Source: Ophthalmolycus amberensis
Taxonomy: Eukaryota > Chordata > Actinopteri > Perciformes > Zoarcidae
NCBI GenBank assembly: GCA_024529925.1
Contig: JAFEUB010000795.1
Location: forward strand, 1 to 64,000
Direction of reading: 5' to 3'
DNA length: 64,000 nt
Part shown: piece by piece, positions 49,675 through 62,621 of the stretch
Layout of the letters: every line of letters begins with the position of its first letter
How positions within the stretch are numbered: the stretch's first letter is position 1
The notes under the pieces: model-generated
What the model was told of the DNA's origin: nothing
Databases searched by the model: none
What the model saw: the letters and a program-made list of their open reading frames with translations, nothing else
Program-made: the position numbers and the translations under genes

Positions 49675-50493
49675 TGAATTCTTAGGGGTGGGAATCACCA
49701 GAGGTCCCGCGATACGATATTATCACGACACTTAGGTCACGATACGATATTATCACGATACTGCGATATTATCACGATACTGCGATATTCTGAGTATTGC
49801 GATAACATAGGCCTATATTGCGATTTATTACTTTTTTCAACTTCAAATGATGTCCCCAAAGGAAAACAGTGTCAACATGTTTTATCTAATAAGATAAAGT
49901 TTTCAGTCTGTTCATCTCACTTCAATCATTTTTATTGCAGCAAAATAGGATTATCAAGCAGACAGACTGACCAACAATGTCATAAATGTTGCATGAACCT
50001 GACAAACTGAACTGTTTGTATCACTACATAGTCCAACTTAACTAAATGCAAACGTGTGGACTCAGTATATGAACTATAACTTATAAGTAGGATATAATAG
50101 TAACTCAGTATAACTTGTGATGCGTGGACGTCGAGGGCAGAGAGACAGTTATGCGCTGCACTCTCCCCATGAGCCTGGCTACTGTTGGCAGATTTAACCC
50201 CGTTGTGAGGCCAGATGTCTCTATCTTTGTTTAGACCAATTTCCTACCAATCACGCTGACCCGGGACCTTTGCTGACCTCACCAGAAAACAACTCAGCAC
50301 CATCTAGTGGACTGAAAAAGCAATTGATTTAATTTTTCTCGTAATTTTTTTTTTCTTTTTTCTTTTTCTTTTTCTTTTCATATTTATATAATAAAAGATC
50401 GATACTTGGCGTCCGTGTATCGATACAATATCACCACGCAAAATATCGCGATACTATGCTGTATCGATTTTCCCCCCCACCCCTATGAATTCT
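49675..50493. mobile_element. Non-autonomous hAT-type element with 8-bp target duplication
   Basis: The element 49,683-50,485 (803 bp) is bounded by TGAATTCT at 49,675-49,682 and at 50,486-50,493. The ends are TAGGGGTGGG and CCCACCCCTA. Sub-terminal GCGATA-type repeats occur at both ends (three GATATTATCACGATA units on the left, TATCGATAC / ATATCGCGATAC on the right). 8-bp duplications and short ends fit the hAT superfamily. There is no transposase ORF. Confidence 0.85.
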
Positions 50494-53400
50494 GGGCTCA
50501 GCTTGTGTGAGATAAATGTGAAGATGTTGTAGACAGAGAGTTCTGACTGGACGTAGTGAAAAGGGTCTTTTGTAAACACTTTATCAGCAGACGTGGGACA
50601 GAGACAAGGTGTAATGTAGAGGGGGCTGCTGGTTTACAGGTTGACCAGCAGGGCATGAGAGTGTCTGTCTCTGACAAAACATCCAGGTGCAATATTCACA
50701 CCTCTGCTACAGAATGGCTCTGTAGGAAGCTCTCAGACACTAGCAGCCTTTATCCTCCTGCAGAGCTGAGGGTCCATGTCTTTAAACACACACCACCCAC
50801 TGTTGCAAACACAAGCAGGTTTTTTCTATTCCACCTCATTTACTTTGCACAACCTTTAAGTAAGATTTGCTTCAGTGGTATTTCACAGCCTTTAATTGTG
50901 TCTTCATAATAAAACCAAACATCTTCACAGTCAAACCAGCAGTCAGGGGGAAACCGCTAAAATTACAAACCAGGCTACATGAAAAATGTGTTTAAAATGA
51001 TGGATCTGAGCTGAAGCACTGGCTTGAATATGTACTGTTCGTACGTAAGATTGATGATTCAGTTGTATGTCGCCTTCAGCAAACACTGCAGTCTCCAGAG
51101 AATGAAACGAAAGCTCATCTTGTTGTCTGGTAAACAACTAACTTCACAACTAGTTAACAAAATTCTGTTTCTTTACATGACAGGCGCTCATGTTTACTCT
51201 GGTAAAGCAACAAATCTGTCACTGAGAGAATCATCTCTCATGTACAGTCGCTGTTTCCACAAACATATTTCAGGGGAAATGCTGTTACTGTATCACCTGC
51301 AGGCTTGTGCATTCTGCTGTTGTCTTCAAAGCCTGTTCAGTAACTACTCTCTGTGGCAATTGTTTGAAAAAACAAAAAAAACTATTCATAAAACATCATT
51401 AATAACTTCAAGTGGATGTCCAGCGGCACTGCTGCTAGCTGTAGCTTTCTCCATCAGCTTTGACTCAACGATCTGGAGTCTTAGGTGTCAGTTTGTAGGA
51501 TTGTAACAGCGTAAAAGAGGTCATGTAAAACTAGTGGATGAATAAAAGGTATTGAATGGATACAACCGCAAAGTTGAGGTGTAGGTTTCAGCTATAGTGG
51601 TGCTCTCACCCCGTGGCTTTCCGTCAGCTGCTTCCAGACTAAATAAACCTCATATCAACACAGGATGGAAAGGTCTGTCGCCCACTGCACCCTGAGCAGT
51701 GGAGTATTATTGTACTCCAGCCCCAGCAAAACACAATAAAGTACAATTTTGGCACCAAAAAAATAGTATTTCTGATTGATTGTTTTAGTGTATGGAAAAT
51801 GAAATAAACAATGATCTCCTCTGAACAGTCGGTTCATTGAGGGAGTTCTGACTACCGAGACCATGTTCAGAGGTCATGAACATGTTGGAGGATTCATTTC
51901 TGTGTTGATAGACTGAGCGCTTAAGAGATAACTCATTTTTAAAACTCACATTCAAACACATGTTCTCTTCTGAATACATGGCAATTTCTTTTTTACTAAA
52001 CAGATTATTCTAGAAAAAGTGAACTGCAAAAAACTAAAAAAAAGAAAGAAAATAAAACATTCAGTAAACTTTAAAATGCATAGTCTTGACATTAAATTAC
52101 GCAAAAACAACAAGAACTAACTTTGTGACCAGTTTCTTATAATTTGAAATATTTATATTTAAATCTGAAACTGCTGTGTTATCCACAGATAAATACATTT
52201 GACATTAGGCTTAAACTAAAACGTTAAATTAGAGCAGCTGACCTACTTTCAAACACTATCAACATAACATTTCAAACGTTTCAAACGTTGAAATGAATAA
52301 GAATCATAACATTGCTTTTTTAACTGTAATACAAATTAAAACATACACAGTATGCAAAAATGTACTTACTACTCGCTAACAGTAACAGGAGGATTCTTCA
52401 AAAGGTTTCCTTTTTCATGAAAGTTTCCTTGTCTCTCGTCCGCCGCAGTTTTCCTCTCACACACGTGCACACATCACTTTCAGCCAGATGTTCATCTCCC
52501 TTAGGTTCGCCACATGTAAGCAGGCAACACTGTAACAAGGTGGAGGCTGCCGTCACTTCTACAACACACTCTGCTGTGCACGTCTGCAAGTATGTGGTGT
52601 CAACTTACAAGGTAGACTACTGAAGACACGTTAGAGTGAACAAAAGAACCAACACATCGTTTGTTTGGCTTTAGAAGAAACCTTTATCCCAAGTATTAAA
52701 AGCAAACTATGAGTCTGATTCTAGTAAAAAAAACATTGTCCCAAATTGAAGTTAATTGGTATGTTTTTACTTTTTTTTGCTGATGTCTGTCGACAGCTAA
52801 CAGGAAGTAAACTTGGTTTACATAGCAATGCAGATTCAATTAAGCGGTTCATAGGAACAATAATTACAAGCAATAGCCTCAAAACACGTATACACTCTCT
52901 CACTGTAATGTGTGATGTCTCTCTCCAGATCTCTGGCTGTGTTAGATGGTGCTTTAATTGTTAAGAGTTTACTTTTTTTTTTAAAGGAACGTTATATAGC
53001 CTAATCTGAAGTGTAATACTTTTGGCACACTTTTTAAATATAGGGGTCAGATGCACTACTTTAAATAGGTTAAAAAGGTTTTGTGTTGCATTATGTTGTT
53101 GTTTTCCTACAACGTACACATTAAATAGCCTAAGTAGGTCTACAACAATACACTTTCATTTAACAAATTCAAAATAGAAGGTAGGAATATTTTAATTCCA
53201 TTAAGTTTCATGTCACACATTAAAAAAACGAGACCAGTAAAACTTTCCTCGGGAACTATTTGTTCTTGAGATTGAGGATTCAAAAGAGGCAATGTCCATC
53301 GTTTCACCATTCATCAAAAACAGGCCTTGTCTGACTCCTCCAATAGGCTAGAGTGAAAGTAAATCACAATACAATTATTTTTTAATTATCATTATCTAAT

Positions 53401-53609
53401 TACTTGTGTCTATAGTTTTTTTAAATGTGTTTGAATATGTTCACACAATTTACTATATTAGGGAAATAAAATAGGAGCATATAAAGCACATAATTGCTTT
53501 CAGGAATTACTTTTAATTTGAAGGCCCCTGTTTATTAAACATTCTCTCTTCTGACTGAACTCTCACTTGACCTTTACAAAGAGACACAAACACACTCGTC
53601 ACATACAAG

Positions 53610-53850
53610 AACCCTACTTGCGCCCCCTACAGGCTGTGCAGCTACTTACAGATAAACAAAAAAAAAAGTTCCATAAAGTTATGATGTGGAAAAAACTCAT
53701 AATCGTAGGATCTCTGAAATTATTCTGATGGGGAGGGGATGTAGCAGCATGCATCGTTGACTGCGGCTACATCTCCATTGATGACACTACCATCGGATGG
53801 AGCAAAAGAAAGACATTTTCAAATCCTGCACATAGTGGCTTTCAATTTCA
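53610..53850. repeat. Possible decayed repeat (GCGCCCCCTACAGG ... AAATCCTGCACATAGTGGC)
   Basis: The two ends GCGCCCCCTACAGG and TTCAAATCCTGCACATAGTG resemble motifs that flank a frequent fish repeat. The interior is not recognised. Confidence 0.3.
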
Positions 53851-54348
53851 AGCTTCTGCAGACTGTTATATTTGTAGTTACTAAGCCAATTAGGCTACAC
53901 AAATAGGTTACATACTCTCTGCATCTCAAGCCCCAGTGGCATTCTCAGTAATAACTGAAATGAATTGTGCCACTATTGATTGCACAGCTGGTTATGCACA
54001 GATGCTTTATGCGGAGTCATAACAGCCGAAGTTACAGCTTTCTTTCAGATTCAGAAATATACACCCACAGTATTGGGTTCTGACATTTATCTTAAAAATA
54101 TGCTGATTTGTAAACTAATGTACTTAAACAGGCTGCATTCCTTCCACATAGAGAGCAGCGCACTTTCAAATAGATCTTGTTACAATATCGTATTGAGATA
54201 AAATGGCTCATTATCAATATTAAAAAACGAATATCTCTTGAGCTATTTCTTGCTCATGAACATTTTGATTATTACTGGGTTTATATTACACTTCCACAAA
54301 AGGACAGTTTTTTTGTTTAGTTTTTAAAATAGCATAAGAAAGCAGCAC

Positions 54349-54454
54349 TGTGTGTGTGTGTATGTGTGTGTGTATGTGTGTGTCTGTGTGTGTGTGTGTG
54401 TGTGTGCGTGTGTGTGTGTCTGTGTGTGTGTGCGTGCGTGTGTGTGTGCGTGTG

Positions 54455-54486
<32 letters not shown>

Positions 54487-54538
54487 CGTGTGTGTGTGTA
54501 TGTGTCTGTGTGGGAGTGCGTGTGTGTGTGTGTGTGTT
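54349..54538 (+). repeat. Long compound TG microsatellite
   Basis: 190 bp of TG with CG, CTG and TATG interruptions. It yields spurious Cys-Val and His-Thr frames on both strands. Confidence 0.95.
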
Positions 54539-54707
54539 GTGTAGTCCCATGTGTGGCTGCTGGTTCATTTGCAGCCCTCTCCCCAGGGACTACGCCTTTG
54601 TGTCACTACATCTATCAGACCCTCCCCTCTTCCTCCATCAGTGCACTTCACTGCTGCCCTCATGCTTATTTGCACTGGTTAGCATTCATTCATGCTATTG
54701 TGAATAG

Positions 54708-54731
54708 TGTGTGTGTGTGTGTGTGTGCGTG
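54708..54731 (+). repeat. TG microsatellite
   Basis: About 12 TG units. Confidence 0.9.
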
Positions 54732-57700
54732 TAGGAGGGGACTTCTTGCTGTACAGAAGCTTCTGAAACAGTGAGTGCTCAACTGAGTGAGTCACATCCT
54801 GTCTCTGTTACAGAGGCAGTTTGCCTTTGAGCAGGTATGGTATATAGCGGACAGACTGATGATGTTTTAAAGACTCGTTAAACCAATTTAATAATGACTC
54901 AGAAGCACCCACAGAGTTAATAAATAGTCGCTCAGCATCTGGAACACAGCCTGGACTCTAAAGGGAAGCCAGATAACATTGTCGGGTACACAGTTCACAA
55001 GTCTGGAATATAAATACTTTTAATAGCATAGTAATTTGTTGTAGCCAAAGCCTAATAGAGCGCTGTGTCTCTGTACATTTAAAACACAGCACTCATACTG
55101 AAAACAGTCCACAACAAACACACTAACTGGGCACTCGGAGAGCACAGACCTCTACCGAGGCCAATTGCCACCAACATTGTATGGGTTCTTCCTTGGCCCA
55201 TGCTACACAGTTGCCCGAAGTTAAAAAAAAGAAATCGGGCCTGTAGTTTTTCCATAATCCTGCTGACAAACAAACCAGCAAACCAAATCAAAACTGTTAT
55301 CTCTTTGACAGTGGTAACCTTTGTTAAATGCTACAGAGCACGTTTCTTTTCATTAGATTCCTTAGAATATCCTTTGGCTCGTCCATTAATGTTGCTAAAC
55401 ACCACAGTTGTATTTTCAATGAAAACCAATCTTATAACTCGGCCCTGCTCGTTAAATACATGCTGACATGAGTTCTATGTATTTTAACAGGAGGTCTGTC
55501 CGGCAGTGAGAAAATGATTAAATTAAAACAACGTCTCAGCTACACGATGTGCATCAGCACACACATGACAGATGGCATCTCAGGTTGCCAAGACAACTGA
55601 ACCTTAATCCGCCTCCCTCTTGTCCCGTCTGCAATGGTGGCGGTGGTGGTGTTGGGGGTCGATAATTCAGCGCAGGGCACCATGTGCTGTGTACCACTCA
55701 AATTGGTCCCCTGGGTCAAGAGGACCCGGGGCCCATCAGATGGGGACACACTTATTAGGGACTCACAAGTGTTTTATCATTCTGTCAGATTAAAGCAGAT
55801 CTCATTGTGAGTTGGAATGAGCTGCGTTCATGTAATTGATTATTTATTTTCTTGTGGTGATGTTTGCCAGATATGTGCATGCATCCATTCTTATGTTCAG
55901 GTGTCAAATACGCTGTTGTTGCCTCTTAGAAAAAAGTGTAACCTTATTGTGAACTTATAGCACATGTTGATTTTCACATTGACAGTTCTTCGAGTGGACT
56001 TTCAGCACAGATGTGAACATTTTAGAGCATTTTCCATGTGATAGTTCTTGATTAATGCTTATATTTCAACTGGAATTCCACCAGTTTTACAAAGATCGGG
56101 TTACTAATCATGGACGACTACCCAGCCAGTCAAAACAGCAGATAGTATCATCTGTAGTGATCTAGTGGTTTTGGAGGTTGACTTTTACTAAGAATTGACC
56201 AATTTGCTGCATAAAGTTTCACCATTTCCTTTTTTTAAATGTGCCTCTTTTGATTCCACCACCTTTATGGACGTGCATTACTGGACTTCAGATAAGAGCC
56301 ATTTTCAGACTGGGGGTTAAAGTTAGACTGGATTTCGGTTCACTTTTTTCACTCTGTTTAATTGGAAATCACTTATATTTGTATCACTGAACAAATCAGA
56401 GATGTGGGCGGTGATTTAGTCTGGAAACGATAGACTATTCCTTTACATCGCACTTATCTCGTGAAACCACGTCGACTTTTTTTTAACAAAAACATTACAT
56501 TTTTTGTAAATTATTTGCAAAACCATCAGTAACAGTCCTTCAAGAAATGCATTTTAAATGCATTCAAAGCTGGAAATGGAGTTCCTTGAAATTTCTCTGT
56601 ACTTCGTATCTTATCAAATATCATATCATATTATGGAGAGTGAGGAAATACTCCACCCTGCCTTTATTCATCTCAAAGGAATTTATTGTGATTTATATCA
56701 TGTCATCACATTGTCTTAATTACCACTGATCATCCCTACAGAGCATCAGAAACCTTTCTCTCTGTCCGCCTTGTCGGTGGGTGTGTGGCTGTGAGGCATT
56801 CATATAAATGACTAATAAATAATATGTCAGCCAGTCGTGCACATGACAAATGCATACTGGTTACCTGGACTGAGGCTGGCAGGCCAGGGGGTCACTAGCT
56901 GCAGGGCAGACCTTTACTTTAATTAAACAACCTGTCACACTGAGCGTCTGGATGTGGAGCCAGTCTGGAATCAGGTCCAGGAAATGACTGTACTTTACCT
57001 TCAAGTCTACAGCAGCAATGTGGGAATAAATACACATACAAACTGATTTATTTATGCGAATGTTTTGTATTTTAGCAGTTCTCTACACTACATAAAACAT
57101 AAGAACATGCACTATCCTGATACAGCTGAATGGTTTCTAGGGAGTGTAAAGAAATGGCCACCAGAGGGCAGCATGGAAACTCAATCAAACGCCCTTGATG
57201 CTCGACTAAAAAGGAAAAAAGGGGAGCCATCTTTACTTTTAATGGAGTGGGGAACATCCATTGTGTAGTGTTTTCATGTATCTGCTTTTAGGTTAAAAAA
57301 AAAAAAAAGAGGAAGAAGGAAAAATCAATCCAACATTGTTCAGGTCTGTCACTTCATCCTAAGACTGCAAACATCAAATTTGATGCCAAAGAAGGAATAC
57401 CTGCATTTAAAAGTGCATTTCAGTACCTGTATGCCTATGCAGCTCCATGGTTACTCGACAAAATCTTAATGCACTTTAAAACCTTCTGTCAGACGTGGAG
57501 AGGGTTCAGCTCCACGGCTGCTGCCTCGCTGTCATCCGCCTCTCTGTCAGTGAGATTCCAATCACCGGGATTTTAACAAGATTACCGGGAGCGAGTGGAA
57601 GCAGTGGAGTACCAGTGTAATGTAATTATCAAGTGATGGAGTGCCTGAAACAGCTGTATTATCACTGGCCAGTCGCTTAACCCCTGTCAACACGTGAAGG

Positions 57701-58534
57701 ATCACACCCTCACTCCCTGTGTGATTATGAACAAAGGTTTTTCAGCATCTTTGAGCATAATTCTGGGTTAATGTTTTCATTAATTTGCAACACGAACAAC
57801 AGAAGGATGGTGGGTGACAGTCTGTCTTTGTGTCTATATCTCTGTGTGAAAAAATAATGAAAAAAGAAGAAATATGAATGTACTGCACTGTGGAGAGAAC
57901 CTTAACCTTGACACACACACACACAGCCACACACGTTTGCGCAATACACACACTTCAGACTCACTCTTTCAGCATCAAACTCATCGAACAAGAGTGTGTG
58001 GGGTTGCGTTTGTCGAACCCCCGCGAGTGTGACGCGCCTGACCTCGTGTTCCCCACATTTCTCTCTTTTGCCACTTCCTTTTTACACAAGTATCCCAGTC
58101 TCCATGGCAACTCATCTCAGTTTTAGAAACATGGACAAAAGACACAGTGGGAGAAAAAAAAATAAAAAATAGGCAAGGACATACACAAATACATGTTGAC
58201 GCACATTAATCAACAGAGCATGCACGCAACTGCCCACACTGATGCAGAGGCACACACATATTACTACCACGCCTTTCACCACCGAGAAAGGATTAAAAAC
58301 AGGAATAATGTTTTAGATTTTAAGTTTCTTTGAATGTTGTGATTTTATTCATTTAATTTCCTTTGTCGCAGATGGATGTAATACCAACTGGAGCCACTCC
58401 AGCCTGAAACCCCCTTGATGAAATTACTGCTCCTGCATAATCTATCATCCGACGTCATGCTTGTGGACATACTGAACTTCTAAGATCTCTTCCCCTTTCC
58501 GTCTACGGCTCTATTTAGTCAGGCATACTTGCAG

Positions 58535-59450
58535 ACAGTGGTGGGAAAAGTATTGAGATAATTTACTCAACCAATTAAGCATTGCACTCCTGTTAGACAT
58601 TTGAGAGTCTGAAAAAAAAGTGATGCAGCATAGCAAGAGATGTTGTCTTTTTTATTCCGTGCAATCTTCTTCCTCGTCCAAACCTGGCAAGAGATTTGGT
58701 TGTGTCATGCTAGACGTGGCTAATGTAGCCTCGAGCTGCTAGCCTCAAGCGGAGTTGAGCGGAACAGAGGTCTGATAAGCTCACTTCTTTCTAACTACTA
58801 CTAGCTTCATTTTACAACTTGTAGTCTTCAGACCTAAATGACGCTGACTCAAGTGACCTCACTTTATCAGAATTCGTGCAGCTCCGTCTGGAGTCGGCAA
58901 AGGCTCGATACAACTCCTTATCACATGTGCAGTAGTACTGTAGATGTGATTACAGACTTTAACGTGTAAAGTCTGTAATCTATAAGAGGAGACACCAAAT
59001 GCAGAATCACTTCATCACAAGTAAAAGCCCTGTGGGTACTTAAGTAAAAGTTTAGAAGTACTGGCAACAATACAGTACAATGTACTTGAAGTATCAAAGG
59101 TTAAGGTCTGTGTGTGTTTGTCTTCATGGCATCATGTGGTTCTGGAGAGAAGAAGAAGACAAGAGCTCAAGATTATAGTGCGTTAAACCATTTATTACCA
59201 TGTTTATTCACTGCATGTAAGTGCTAATCAGGGGGGCTTCAAGTAAAATGTTCCCCTCTCGTGTTGAAGTTTAAGTTGATTGCTCATTTTACCTGCTTTA
59301 TAAACTGTTGGGTAGACCACCCAAGTATTTTAATTTATACATAAATCCCTCTGAAATGAGTCAAGAAGTAGTATATAGTAGCCTCAAATGTAAATACTCA
59401 AGTGAAGTTCCTCAAAGCTGTACAGTGCTTGAGTAAATGTAGCTTGTGTG
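58535..59450. repeat. Diverged, possibly composite, ACTCAAGTACTG-family repeat
   Basis: Left: GACAGTGGTGGGAAAAGTAT and ATTTACTCAACC. Right: GGTACTTAAGTAAAAGTTTA, AATACTCAAGTGAAG and GTGCTTGAGTAAATGTAGC. The hairpin at 58,948-58,980 and the CTTCAAGTAAAATG fragment lie inside, so it may be more than one element. Confidence 0.5.
58948..58980. repeat. Perfect 14-bp stem-loop
   Basis: GATTACAGACTTTA, loop ACGTG, TAAAGTCTGTAATC. No mismatches. Confidence 0.85.
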
Positions 59451-59513
59451 AGTTGTTGTGCTTGACCGACTTGTTGAAGCCCCTGAAACAAAGACTTTGC
59501 ATGTGTTTATGTT

Positions 59514-59518
<5 letters not shown>

Positions 59519-59557
<39 letters not shown>
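59519..59557 (+). repeat. TG microsatellite
   Basis: About 19 uninterrupted TG units. Confidence 0.95.
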
Positions 59558-59558
<1 letters not shown>

Positions 59559-61609
59559 TATAAAACTCTCCGTTTGAGCAGAAGGGAGAAAGACTGACAG
59601 ATGGACAGCGAGAGCGAGGGAATGAAGAAAAGCCTTGGCCCTCTGCGGAGCAGTGGATTGACAGATTTACTGTGTGTACACGTTTATCGTGCAGCAGTGG
59701 TCAGGGCGGTGTGAAGGGAACACCATTAGAATCAGCTTGTTTGTTAAGTCAGGAGGGAAGGTACAGAGGAGAGTTTGAAAATAAGCTGTGTTTGATACGT
59801 CGATCATGGCAGCTCACTGACTGGAGAGCCAAATCTGCTCGGGTTTTGAGTGGATATACTGTCTTTTAGAGGTTACAGATTTGTGCAGCGTCTGTGCACT
59901 TGTGTGTGTCGGAAAAAAAACTTTTCAGAGACGGACAGCGGCAGATCGGTGCGTGACTCATCCGATGTACCATTCAGATGTAGCATCTCCGCAGTGTCTG
60001 AGTCACCATGCAGCAGTTACAGAGGGAGGAAGAGGGAGGGAGAGAGAGCAGATAACAAAGGAAGCTGATATGAAAGAAAGATCATGGCATTATCTTATCC
60101 TTTTCATCTGACTCTTTTCTGTAGCCTTCACTTAGCTTCAGTCTGTCAAAGGCGTTATAGTCGTACGAGTGACATTCTCTCAATCTAAAGCTCACAGGAG
60201 GTGCAGCTTGGTGGTTGTTTTAAAATCTAACAGAATTATCAACATCTGGCTGAAATAATACTGCCAATTCTCTAACAGTCAATAATATCTGACTTTGAAA
60301 AATGTGACCATTTAGCATTTTTTTAAAATATTTACAGAGATCGGAAAATATGTCTGTGTGTGTATGCTTGTGTGGAGACAGCGAGACAAATAGAGGGTGC
60401 AGGACACAGTTAGATATTGAAGTGTAATGCCAATAATGCAAAGGAAAACAAATTCAACTGGATTTATTGGTTCATTTTGCAGTGTGGTTTCACTTCACCA
60501 CACTCAATAAAAAACACAGTCAAAAATAACAATAACATTTATAATGTATATGTCCTGGTAATTTTACCAGTTATGATATAAAAGTAATTCCAAAGCAAAT
60601 GTCAGAGACATGTGTCCCCTGTGTGTTCTATGCTATTTGTTTATTGTCTGTCCACTCTCTCTCTTTCACACACGCACTCATCCCAAGGTGTCTCCTCGCT
60701 CAGGCTCAGCTCTTAAAGGCACCGCACATCAATATTTTATCACCGCAATGACACCAAACAAAATCCATTTGCTCAATGCAAACATTAAGTTCTCATTTAA
60801 AATGGCTGCAGGAAGTCACTAACAAAGGTTAAATGAGCGACTGCTTGGATTCAGCTTCTTTTATTTTCAATTGAGGTGCTTTCGTGTGTGTTTGCTGCAC
60901 TGGATGGGGAGTAATTGCTTGCAATTGCAAAGCAATTTCCAACCCTAATGGGTAAATTGCATGGTGTAAAAAGGGGCTTGTTATTGTGCCATTCACACTG
61001 GCAATTACGACAAATGGTTTAACATGAGATGATAAAAGGACCGTTTTTAAGATTGTTTAACATGTGTTTTTTTTGTCAGGGTTGCTTTTATCTAACACAA
61101 GTGAGTCCAAGTTTTCGAAGATTGATTCATCTTGTTCAGCTCTGGCAGGGAGGAGTGTGTGCTGAGCCGTCTCTCTAAACGCAGAACAAAGGGGCAGACG
61201 GTGATAGCATCGTCCTCGTGTTATCCCTCCGCTTTGAGACCTCTATCAGATGTGTCACATCACTGTACCTAATGAAATCAGATGGACACCTATTGTCCAT
61301 CAAATCAATAAAGCGTCAAAGGATTAGAAATGCTGCAACAATGTCGTCAAAAAGCCACACAAAAGCAATAACAAAAGGTTGATGTAATGATGACTGTGGT
61401 ATTTTAGATGCTCATAAAACACAACATTGCTTGCATCAAGTTGGATGTTTCCTCCAGTTCCATTAGACATGAAAGCCCTCCCCCCATCTCTCACTTTTTA
61501 ATGAGAATTGGAGTGTGTCTGTCACCCCACTGTGAAGCCATCGGTGACAGGCAAGAGGACAAAAGGAGGCCTGATGCTTGGGTTTAGGGAAATACCCCCC
61601 TCCTAACCA

Positions 61610-61635
61610 GACACACACACACACACACACACACA
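61610..61635 (+). repeat. CA microsatellite
   Basis: 13 CA units. Confidence 0.9.
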
Positions 61636-61709
61636 GCTCCCATCTGGTGATGGGCATAAAGAGGTGAGCCTGAATAAGGAGCTATTGGCATACACAAATG
61701 CATGTCCAT

Positions 61710-61751
61710 GCACACAGACACACACACACATACACACACACACACACACAC
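61710..61751 (+). repeat. CA microsatellite, interrupted
   Basis: About 20 units with GA and TA interruptions. Confidence 0.9.
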
Positions 61752-62035
61752 TTCAATCCAGGTACCTTAGCTGCATTAAATGCCTCCCTCTCCTTCCTCA
61801 TGTTCCTGCTGTTCTTATCGTCTATCTAGCATTGACATGTGGTGCAAAACTCTGCTTTTTTCTTCTTTTTTTGTCTTCATCCAAATATCTAACAATCAAA
61901 CAGACATTTTTTCTCCAGAAGAGAAAATAAAGCAAAAGTAATTTTTGTTTGTGTACAAACCAAAAATAATCCAATAAATTAGTCTCTATTTAGAACCCTG
62001 AGATACATGAAAAGGTCAATTTATAACAGGTTGTT

Positions 62036-62092
62036 TTTTTTCTTAGAGCTTCACTCTAAGAAAAAGCCTCACACTCATAGACCTGTGAGTGT
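62036..62092. repeat. Two adjacent short stem-loops
   Basis: TTTTTCTTAGAG / CTCTAAGAAAAA around a 5-nt loop, then ACACTCA / TGAGTGT. Confidence 0.6.
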
Positions 62093-62600
62093 ACTATGAA
62101 AGTCCCTCATTAGCACAATTCTTCCCTGCACCCCTCCAAGATATCATATAGATGTTGTACTCTGGATAATGGAGGAATTTGTGATCAAATCCCATACATA
62201 GTATTTCGGGACGGCAGTGTGCTGGGGATTCATCCTGTTGAAGGAAAACTGTTCTTTTTGTTACTTTTTCTGTCAATTTCCTCTTGAAATCGCTCCATTT
62301 TAAAACTGGTACAGCATTGAAGGTGGAAAAAAAGAGAAGACAAAGAAGAAAGATTATTATTGTGTCTGCATGTGAACTGTACACATTTCTATTTCTATCT
62401 TAGCTCAAGTCACATAATCTTGCATCATACAGAGAAGTGTCTTTCTTTGCATGTGTGTGTCAGTGTGTGTGATCTTGAAGAAGGCCTGATGAAGGAGAGT
62501 TTCTGACTTTGTAATATTGGAGTGCCTCGCCCCAGAGGCTCCCCCTCGACAAGTCGATGACGCACTTCCTGACAAGGTGGTAGGAGGATGCGTATGAGGA

Positions 62601-62621
62601 GGGGGGGGGGGGGGGGGGGGG
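62601..62621 (+). repeat. Poly-G tract (21 bp)
   Basis: Twenty-one consecutive G. Gives a spurious poly-Pro frame on the minus strand. Confidence 0.95.

Noticed and set aside
54317..54774. Cys-Val and His-Thr rich ORFs on both strands
   Set aside because: Translations of a TG microsatellite in several frames.
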